Assembly: GCF_965363235.1 (NCBI RefSeq)
Contig: NC_134839.1
Location: 111,904,517 to 111,968,516 of the forward strand
DNA: 64,000 nucleotides
DNA from: Mytilus galloprovincialis
Lineage: Eukaryota; Mollusca; Bivalvia; Mytilida; Mytilidae
Reading direction: 5' to 3'
A model generated the notes under the pieces. It was not told the DNA's origin, did not search any database, and was given only the letters and a program-made list of their open reading frames with translations. This document shows positions 59,101-64,000 of the stretch, one piece after another. Position 1 is the first letter of the stretch. Each line of letters begins with the position of its first letter. Both the position numbers and the translations under genes were made by a program.

Positions 59101-62100
59101 AGCAGGGTCTGTTTAGTCACAGGTGCTACATGTTGAGCAGGATCTGTTCAGTCATGGGTGCTACATGTGGAGCAGGGTCTGTTTAGTCACAGGTGCTACA
59201 TGTTGAGCAGGATCTGTTTAGTCATGGGTGCTACATGTGGAACAGGATCTGTTAAGTCATGGGTGCTACATGTGGAGAAGGATCTGTTAAGTCACAAGTG
59301 CTTCATGTGCAGCAGGGTCTGTTTAGTCACAGGTGCTACATGGGGAGCATTATCTGTTTAGTCACGAGTGCTATATGTGGAGCAGGATCTGTTTTGTCAC
59401 ATGTGCTACATGAGGAGCAGGATCTGTTTAGTCACAGGTGCTACATGTTTTTCTTTTCTTGCCATGGTGTTGTCATTTTATTTTCGACTTGTTTGAATGT
59501 ATCTTTGGTATCTTTTTCAATTTTAAATGTTGCAAGAGCAGTAACTCTGCTTAAAACGTTTTATGTTTCTGTGTTTATCTGTTATCAGTGTTAAATGGAA
59601 ACCATACATTGACTGAAAAGTAAAATCGGTCCAATTATAAATTACTAGAGCCATTATAGTACAACTTTAAACAGAAATTTTGATGTCACAAAAGAAAAGT
59701 GATTTTACTTTTATATACTTATATCATAATTTACAATCCTATTAAATGAATAAATGATGATTTCTATGTTTAAGCTTCAAGAGTTTATGGAATCATTGAT
59801 AAAGGAAGTGAAAGAAAATGGAGATTTGGATGGTTTATTGTTAACAGGTATAGTCATTAATAATCTGTTAACAGGTATAGTCATTAATAATCTGTTAACA
59901 GGTATAGTCATTAATAATCTAATGAGTTACAACTCTTCAGGCAAAAACTAACCTTAATCTTATGGTGACTTATAGTTGCTAATATCTTGAGATAGGTGAA
60001 GTGAAGCAACAGGCTAAAATTTCAGGCCGTTGTGGCAAATATGAAAGACACTAATGATTTTCAATTTTAGTTCTGACATCTTTTGTGCAAATGAACTATC
60101 ATATATTATACATTGAGTGTTTTGATTCTAAATGTATATTGCAACATAAAATTATAGTCACAGATTGACAGAATTCTTCAAAACCAAAAAAATTCTTCTT
60201 ACACTTATCTTTGCATACAGCTTGAGTGTTGTTTTTGCACAGTGTCCAATAAGAGTATTGTTGCTTTTTTCAATAAAAAAACCAAATGTTTTGTGAACTG
60301 CTGACAGTGAAGTGGATATGGTAGGAGAAAAGATTTCTGAAATAAATTCCATAGAAAAAGATTAATATTAAAAAAACATCATAAAGATTCTAATAAAATG
60401 ATTTTTTATTTAATTATTTGGAAACATAAATAACTCTAAAATAAGAGAACACAAGTTGCATGCTACATTTTGGTTTATTTAGGTTTAACAAGTGATGGTA
60501 TAGACCTATTACAAAGACATCTAGATAGAACTGGTGACATACAGACTGTAGCTTTAGCCATTGTTTATAGCTTGCCTTGTGATATTACTAAAGAAGACAA
60601 AGAAAAAGTGGTTATGTGGATCCAATGGTAAGACTTTATGTGGATAACTATTGTAACAAATAAGTAATGTAGATTCATTAGTAGATGTGATGTTGGTTTC
60701 TTTCTATTGGATATGTAATGTGGATCTAGTGGTAAGATGTTAGGTGGATTAGTTTTGTATCAATTAAGTGATGTCAATATAAAGGAATGGTGTTAAATTA
60801 ATCACTTTTGAATCAAATGAGTAGATTTCTTTTGAATTGGATAATTTATATAGATCAAGTGGTAAGATCTTAGGTGGATTAATTTTATATTAGAAAATTT
60901 ATATTGATTATTTTGGCATCAAATTAGTTTTATAGATCTGATTGTAAAATTGATGTAGAATTCTTTTGTATGACGTCATTTAAAAGATCTGACTCACACA
61001 CAAAAACTTGTTTAATGTCAAAAGATCAGGATTTTGCTTATTACCATAAATAATACATTTTGACAATATAAAGTAGGAACAGTGCATTAAGGGCATACCA
61101 TACAGTTATAGGGGAGGTAATGACATTGCTAACATAAAATGTTATTTTCGCGACTTCAAACTGTGACATATCAGGACAAATCTGAAATTTCGACCTCATT
61201 TTACTCAAACAGTAGCACATAAAGGTATATATTTTATTATATATTTGATTTAATCAGGTGAAAAATAGCCTTCAGCAAATTTTCATCAAAATTTCAATAT
61301 GGGATCAAAACTGTATTGTATGCCCTTAAAGCTTCTTTTATAAGAATAGTTATCAAAGGTACCAGGATTATAATTTAGTAAGCCAGACGCGCGTTCTGTC
61401 TACATAAGACTCATCAGTGAGGCTCATATCAAAATATTTATTTAAGAAATTTGTTTTGAATTTTATTTGTAATATGAGCGTATATTTCTGTGAAAAGTGA
61501 TAGTACATATAATATGATGAAAGATAACTTTGGTCATGCTTTTAATTACTACAAGATATCATTGAGTTTTTAATTACTACAAGATATCATTGAGTTTTTA
61601 ATTACTACAAGATATCAATGAGTTTTTAATTACTACAAGATATCATTGAGTTTTTAATTACTACAAGATATCATTGAGTTGCTGAAGCATCATCTCCATC
61701 CATATAAGTAATCTAGTACTACAAAAAATATCACCAATTTACTTCCAGCTACAGAGAAATGTTAGACAGGTGGCAGCTGTGGCACTACAGGTGAGTTATA
61801 TTTATTTATCTAGTATAACACGGGTGGTAGATGTGGCATTAAGGTTAAATATATTTAGTACTCCAGTCTTACACAGGTGGCAGATGCGGCAGTGCTGTTG
61901 CGCAGCATGGGATATTCAGTATACACAGGTTTAACAGGTGGCAATAATGGCAATACAGGTGAGTTCTAATGTTACATAGGTGGCACTTGTGGCACTGCAG
62001 GTGAAATATATTTAGTTTTCTTGAACAAGTATGTCAGGAAATGGAGAAAAACAAATCCTATTTTGGTTGTCAGGTAACATTGATAAGACGGAAATACTAG

Positions 62101-63890
62101 TAACAGAAAGTGTTTCTTCAAATTTATTTGTTATTCTGACATGAGATTTCTGATGCCATGTTGGAATATTTTTAGGGACCATTATGCTTTTGGTCTTTGT
62201 GTCTATCATCTGTCAGTCTCTGTCCATTGAGATGATTTCAGGCTTGTTTATCCATCCATCCATGTGTCTCCTTGTTTATCTGTACATTCCATATCATGAT
62301 ATCGAAGGTTAAAGTTTGGGTTAAATGAAGTTTACAATTCAGTTGAGGTCACATATATGTGGTTGCATATGTTAATTATGAAGTTAACTTCCAAGAATAG
62401 AAATAAAGTATTGCTTTTGCTGGGATTTCACAGTTCTTAAGACATACACATTTTATTGTGCTAACAAAGCAGGGTGTCCTAGAACAGAATATTTTTAATT
62501 TTCAGTTAAAGAATTTAAGTTCCAAAGATTTTGGTTTATAATTATAAAATTCCTTTATTACAGAGCCAAACTAGACATAATTTGGCACCAAAATGATACT
62601 AGTACCAGAGTTCCATCGCAGGCTTTCATCAGTTGTAATTTCTGTGGCAAAAGTATTGCCTGTAACTTGCCTATGGTGCAAAGATCTTTACCTTTTATGT
62701 CAGGTCCTATGGCAGCTAATTTTAACAGACCAAAGGTATGTTGAACTTGTCTCTCTTTTTTACACTGCTAAATTATCTATTGTTATTTTTTTTTATAGAC
62801 ATTTTTCAGGATCAAAGTTCATAGTCATGGACAATTAATTTTTGGTTTTATAAATTCTGCAGATTCTTAGTGCTGAAAGAGACACATCCATATCAGACTT
62901 TGTTTTCAAAGATGAAATTACACACATTGTCATATTATTTATTATTACACCTCCATCAGGCAATTGCATGTAATGGCCAATCTTTGCGTATACATGTATT
63001 AAATGTATATATTTCTCAGGTAACAGGTACACATTATATTTTACAGGTTACCTGCTGTCCAGGATGTAGGAAGCCATTACCTCGTTGTGCACTGTGCCTA
63101 ACAAACTTAGGCACCCCCTCAGGTACAGGGTTGTACCATCATAAGGAAAAATTAGGTAAGTCAACATCCGTATCTAACAAACTTAGGCACATCCTCAGGT
63201 ACAGGGTTGTACCATCATAAGGAAAAATTGGGTAAGTCAACATCCGTATCTAACAAACTTAGGCACCCCCTCAGGTATAGGGTTGTACCATCATAAGGAA
63301 TAATTGGGTAAGTGAAACGACTGTATTTCCTCTGTAGTCTTTTGTTATTAAGAAAGTCTTAAATTTAGTTTTGAAAAATAACCTCTCGAGAAAAGATGGA
63401 GAAGATAATTATAGAACAATACAAAATTTGAAGGAGCACAACACCATGGCCAAAAGACAAAAGATAGTTTTCAAAACACCACAAAGAATAACAAAGATTT
63501 ATTGAAACAAGACAAATTAAAAACTTGGTGAACACATTAGTAGATACTGATCGTATACAAATACTGTTAGTATCTTCAGATAATCCATATTTACTATGTT
63601 TGTAATAATATTATTTTATTACCTTGTGTATCTTTTGTGGTCTCCTAATCATAAAATGTTAGAACCAGTATCATCTTTGAAATAATGTATTTATAATTTC
63701 AGGTTTAGACAGTAAATTATCTCCCTTTCAAGACTGGTTTTCTTGGTGTCAATCTTGTCGTCATGGTGGACATGTTTCCCATTTATTTGAATGGTTTGAT
63801 GAACATTCAGAATGTCCCGTAACAGGATGTACATGTAATTGTGTATCCAGAGATCATTTAGAAAGACTGAGTTTAAAAGCAGTGGTGTGA
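44132..63890 (+). CDS. MIOS: MIOS, GATOR2 complex subunit, 26 coding exons, complete
   Basis: Exons: 44132-44258, 44481-44548, 47423-47502, 49125-49168, 49386-49444, 49772-49913, 50583-50687, 51070-51164, 51362-51403, 51864-51919, 52637-52710, 53222-53266, 53858-53979, 55007-55129, 55600-55675, 56137-56311, 56889-56960, 57231-57340, 57874-58043, 58829-58894, 59775-59847, 60483-60627, 61749-61790, 62564-62735, 63047-63155, 63703-63890. Total 2580 nt, 859 aa (human about 875). Residues 1 to about 390 form the WD40 propeller (VEWCPKPEHDDVIACG, CILIWNVKSG, RLFVCGMNNRHLRIYDLR, VSVWDTRHFDKP, LRWCPTRNG). A helical solenoid follows (LQLCGW, AAAIALFNLKFGQTIEIL, NAVAMAISGYS, DGLLLTG). The C-terminal zinc/RING-like part has CNFCGK (728-733), CPGCRKPLPRCALC (from 765), CQSC-RHGGH (813-821) and CPVTGCTCNC (835-844). 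MIOS with WDR24, WDR59, SEH1L and SEC13 forms GATOR2, which opposes GATOR1 and passes amino-acid signals to mTORC1 at lysosomes. Intron 10 has a GC donor (GCAAGT); the others are GT-AG. Eight introns begin with copies of the preceding exon end (see findings). Confidence 0.96.
44549..46485 (+). repeat. 67-bp array of exon-2-end plus splice donor, about 28 units
   Basis: Each unit reads from GTAAAAC or GTACAAC through ATACCTCAGGGAAGACAG to TTAACTTATTAAAG. That last part is the 3' end of MIOS exon 2 (GTACCTCAAGGAGAACAG...TTAAAG), followed again by GTA. So every unit renews an AAAG/GTA donor, and a CCTCAG acceptor-like site stands before it. From 45.8 to 46.3 kb two unit types alternate as a 134-bp dimer. 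Identity between units is over 90%. 67 is not a multiple of three. Confidence 0.93.
47085..47382 (-). mobile_element. AACAAGA-type interspersed element in MIOS intron 2
   Basis: On the minus strand it begins AACAAGAATGTGTC, passes CATCCGTG/GGCCC-like parts (inverse of GTGGGGCATCCGTG, GGTCCACTGAACATAG) and ends near a weak hairpin (GCCCCTCTACTATCG). It is a common bivalve repeat from memory. The AACAAGA start and hairpin end match the elements at 2295 and 20657. Confidence 0.6.
47840..48060 (-). mobile_element. Possible tRNA-derived SINE with a (TA)n tail
   Basis: On the minus strand TAGAGGAGGGG (one mismatch to box A) is followed 58 nt on by GGTTCCAGCCC (box B-like), then a perfect CCCCGGCGCCGGGG palindrome, and the sequence runs into a (TA)n tract at 47848-47871, as a SINE tail would. 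The body is not otherwise recognised. Confidence 0.35.
48296..49092 (-). repeat. Interspersed element with about 150-bp tandem units, intron 3
   Basis: CACATGTCGC.TATCTC recurs at about 48542, 48703 and 48994 with a weaker copy near 48842, each followed by GATTATTGC.TAAAA. On the minus strand the start reads AAACAGCTGCGCCATGAGCG. It ends only about 30 bp before MIOS exon 4. A 115-codon frame (48872-49219) joins this repeat to the exon and is not a gene of its own. Confidence 0.65.
49316..49385 (+). repeat. Tandemly doubled 3' splice site of MIOS exon 5
   Basis: Two 35-bp copies (49316-49350, 49351-49385) each contain GACAATGATTATTTG and a TTTTTCAG acceptor. They differ at one base. Using the first AG would add 35 nt with an early stop (AACATTATTTAA), so the second AG is taken as the real one. 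Confidence 0.9.
50105..50400. mobile_element. Diverged relative of the TACTGTGGATTCATT MITE
   Basis: ATTGTGGATTCATT, TTCATGAATTTGGTGG, AAAGTTATGAATTCAAAT and AAAATGAATCCACGG follow the same order as the fresher copy at 58170-58381. Open frames on both strands result from its near-palindromic nature. Intron 6 of MIOS. Confidence 0.4.
50710..50762 (+). repeat. Diverged copy of the MIOS exon 7 core in intron 7
   Basis: TAATTTGTCTGTGGAATGAA continuing CAATA.AATATCTTA matches exon 7 (ATTATTTGTATGTGGAATGA, CAATAGACATCTCAGGA) at an offset of 85 bp. It lacks a GT donor in the matching place. Confidence 0.7.
50831..50937 (+). repeat. Interspersed repeat family C in MIOS intron 7
   Basis: AAAATTAAGAATGGAAATGG through GGACTTCAATGCAGGGAGAA; same family as 24700 and 55341. 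It creates a frame on each strand that is not coding. Confidence 0.75.
51917..52235 (+). repeat. 62-bp array next to the GC donor of MIOS exon 10
   Basis: From ACAAGGCAAGTATAG the sequence repeats as ACAAGTATAATC...TTCTTTAAG, with units at 51981, 52043, 52105 and 52167. At 52205-52229 a worn copy of the exon end (AAGATGGTGAACTACAAG) is followed by a canonical donor GTATGT (52230). Confidence 0.8.
53980..54348 (+). repeat. 73-bp array of exon-13-end plus splice donor, five extra copies
   Basis: Exon 13's last 64 nt (from CTACTGATTGCC to ATTCCTGTG) with GTAAGTTAGA are repeated head to tail. Donors GTAAG lie at 53980, 54053, 54126, 54199, 54272 and 54345, all 73 bp apart. Copies differ from the exon by 0-2 bases. 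Reading through the first donor meets TAG at once. Confidence 0.95.
55240..55320. repeat. 28-bp tandem, three copies, MIOS intron 14
   Basis: TATAATCCTCTAATCCGATA repeats with A/T variants. It is not related to exon 14. Confidence 0.7.
55341..55459 (+). repeat. Interspersed repeat family C in MIOS intron 14
   Basis: ATTGAGAATGGAAATGGGG through CTTCAATGCAGCGAGAAACT to GCACCCGGAGGAGTCC. Same orientation as the gene and as the intron 7 copy. Confidence 0.8.
56381..56664 (+). repeat. 71-bp minisatellite, four units, MIOS intron 16
   Basis: AAATGTGTTAATAGGTTAGT starts units at 56381, 56452, 56523 and 56594. It starts 70 bp after the exon 16 donor and does not match the exon, unlike other arrays in this gene. 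Confidence 0.9.
58170..58381. mobile_element. MITE with TACTGTGGATTCATT inverted ends, 212 bp
   Basis: TACTGTGGATTCATT and AATGAATCCACAGTA form perfect ends. The body is also largely self-complementary (TTTTCGTGGGTACCAATTTT against AAATTGGTATCCAACG), so overlapping frames appear on both strands (58136-58384 and 58180-58377). MIOS intron 19. Confidence 0.85.
58985..59455 (+). repeat. 35-bp minisatellite, about 13 units, MIOS intron 20
   Basis: The unit reads GTGCTACATGTGGAGCAGGA then TCTGTTTAGTCACAG. Since 35 is not a multiple of three, several frames stay open and give Cys/Gly-rich repeat peptides on the plus strand; these are artefacts. A family B fragment (GCCATGGTGTTGTCATTTTA) follows to about 59520. 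Confidence 0.9.
59838..59926 (+). repeat. 27-bp in-frame donor repeat at the end of MIOS exon 21
   Basis: The exon end TTGTTAACAG is followed by GTATAGTCATTAATAAT, then CTGTTAACAG and the same intron start again. Donors lie at 59848, 59875 and 59902. Each unit is 27 nt and open, encoding IVINNLLTG, so use of donor 2 or 3 would insert 9 or 18 residues without a frame change. Confidence 0.93.
60628..60885 (+). repeat. Two diverged copies of the exon 22 end and donor, intron 22
   Basis: Exon 22 ends ATGTGGATCCAATG before GTAAGACTTTATGTGGAT. Matches follow as AATGTGGATCTAGTG/GTAAGATGTTAGGTGG (donor 60732) and TATATAGATCAAGTG/GTAAGATCTTAGGTGG (donor 60862). The two copies are closer to each other than to the exon. 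Confidence 0.8.
61355..61445 (+). repeat. Interspersed repeat family D in MIOS intron 22
   Basis: TTATCAAAGGTACCAGGATT, AGCCAGACGCGCGTT and CTACATAAGACTCATCAGTG match a frequent mussel repeat, from memory. The 3' part is short, so the copy is truncated. Confidence 0.7.
61541..61682 (+). repeat. 28-bp minisatellite, five units, MIOS intron 22
   Basis: TTTTAATTACTACAAGATAT then CATTGAG, repeated with almost no variation, ending about 65 bp before exon 23. Confidence 0.9.
61791..62012 (+). repeat. Worn copies of the exon 23 end and donor, intron 23
   Basis: Exon 23 ends GACAGGTGGCAGCTGTGGCA then CTACAG/GTGAGT. Later stretches repeat the pattern: GGGTGGTAGATGTGGCATTA (donor-like 61844), AGGTGGCAGATGCGGCA, AGGTGGCAATAATGGCAATA with CAG/GTGAGT (61959), and AGGTGGCACTTGTGGCACTG with CAG/GTGAAA (62001). 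Spacing is irregular, so this is the oldest-looking of the arrays. Confidence 0.75.
63156..63312 (+). repeat. 76-bp array of exon-25-end plus donor, two extra copies
   Basis: CTAACAAACTTAGGCAC through CATCATAAGGAAAAATT and GGTAAGT are repeated after the real donor at 63156, with donors at 63232 and 63308. Identity is over 95%. Read-through of the first donor reaches a stop inside the first copy. Confidence 0.94.
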
Positions 63891-63895
63891 CACAA

Positions 63896-63901
63896 AATAA
63901 A
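63896..63901 (+). terminator. Candidate polyadenylation signal of MIOS
   Basis: AATAAA begins 5 nt after the TGA stop. This would give a very short 3' UTR; a later signal beyond the window is equally possible. Confidence 0.4.
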
Positions 63902-64000
63902 ATTTTATATATTTCTTGCAATGTTCTCAATATGTCACAAGCTTTAATATCAAACAGTTGTTGTTATTTCAAAATAAGTATAAAGTATGGATACTTTCAA

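Noticed and set aside
59158-59594. Cys/Gly-rich repeat peptides in MIOS intron 20
   Set aside because: They come from a 35-bp minisatellite that stays open by chance in several frames; no splice sites join them to exons.

Overview
The window is about 64 kb of an AT-rich animal nuclear genome. It almost certainly comes from a bivalve mollusc of the mussel (Mytilus) type. Three host genes are split by small GT-AG introns, and the space between and inside them is filled with short interspersed repeats that I recognise from memory as typical of Mytilus. I ran no database search. There are no bacterial operons, no CRISPR array, and no retrovirus-like, LTR or Polinton-like element that I can see.

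Three host genes could be rebuilt exon by exon, with every splice phase closing. (1) Minus strand, 16180 to 7452: an HMG20A-type HMG-box protein, 9 coding exons, 332 aa, a chromatin factor of the LSD1-CoREST type. (2) Minus strand, 40291 to 28979: a CCDC89 orthologue, 7 coding exons, 378 aa, an all-coiled-coil protein. (3) Plus strand, 44132 to 63890: MIOS, the GATOR2 subunit of the amino-acid/mTORC1 sensing pathway, 26 coding exons, 859 aa, complete from ATG to stop. CCDC89 and MIOS are divergent, about 3.8 kb apart. The three products have no known joint pathway, so this is ordinary gene-neighbour context.

Region by region: 1-7.4 kb is mobile DNA (a LINE 3' end, a pogo-like MITE with CENP-B-box-like repeats, and a 3.9 kb element with a 500-bp tandem core). 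7.4-17.7 kb is the HMG20A-type gene with a LINE inserted into an older repeat, and a duplicated promoter-like segment upstream. 17.7-28.9 kb is intergenic with MITEs, a second tandem-core element (147-bp units) and a 2.8 kb TTAA-flanked element. 28.9-40.3 kb is CCDC89 with a second copy of the 2.8 kb element and a tRNA-derived SINE in its introns. 40.3-44.1 kb is the divergent intergenic space with nested MITEs. 44.1-63.9 kb is MIOS.

The most unusual signal is in MIOS. In at least six, probably eight, of its 25 introns, the 3' end of the preceding exon (with its 5' splice site where the copy extends that far) is copied into the start of the intron. Copy numbers run from one diverged copy to about 28 near-identical units. 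One array is exactly 27 bp and stays in frame, so donor choice would insert 9-residue steps. One splice acceptor is also tandemly doubled. The two minus-strand genes show nothing comparable.
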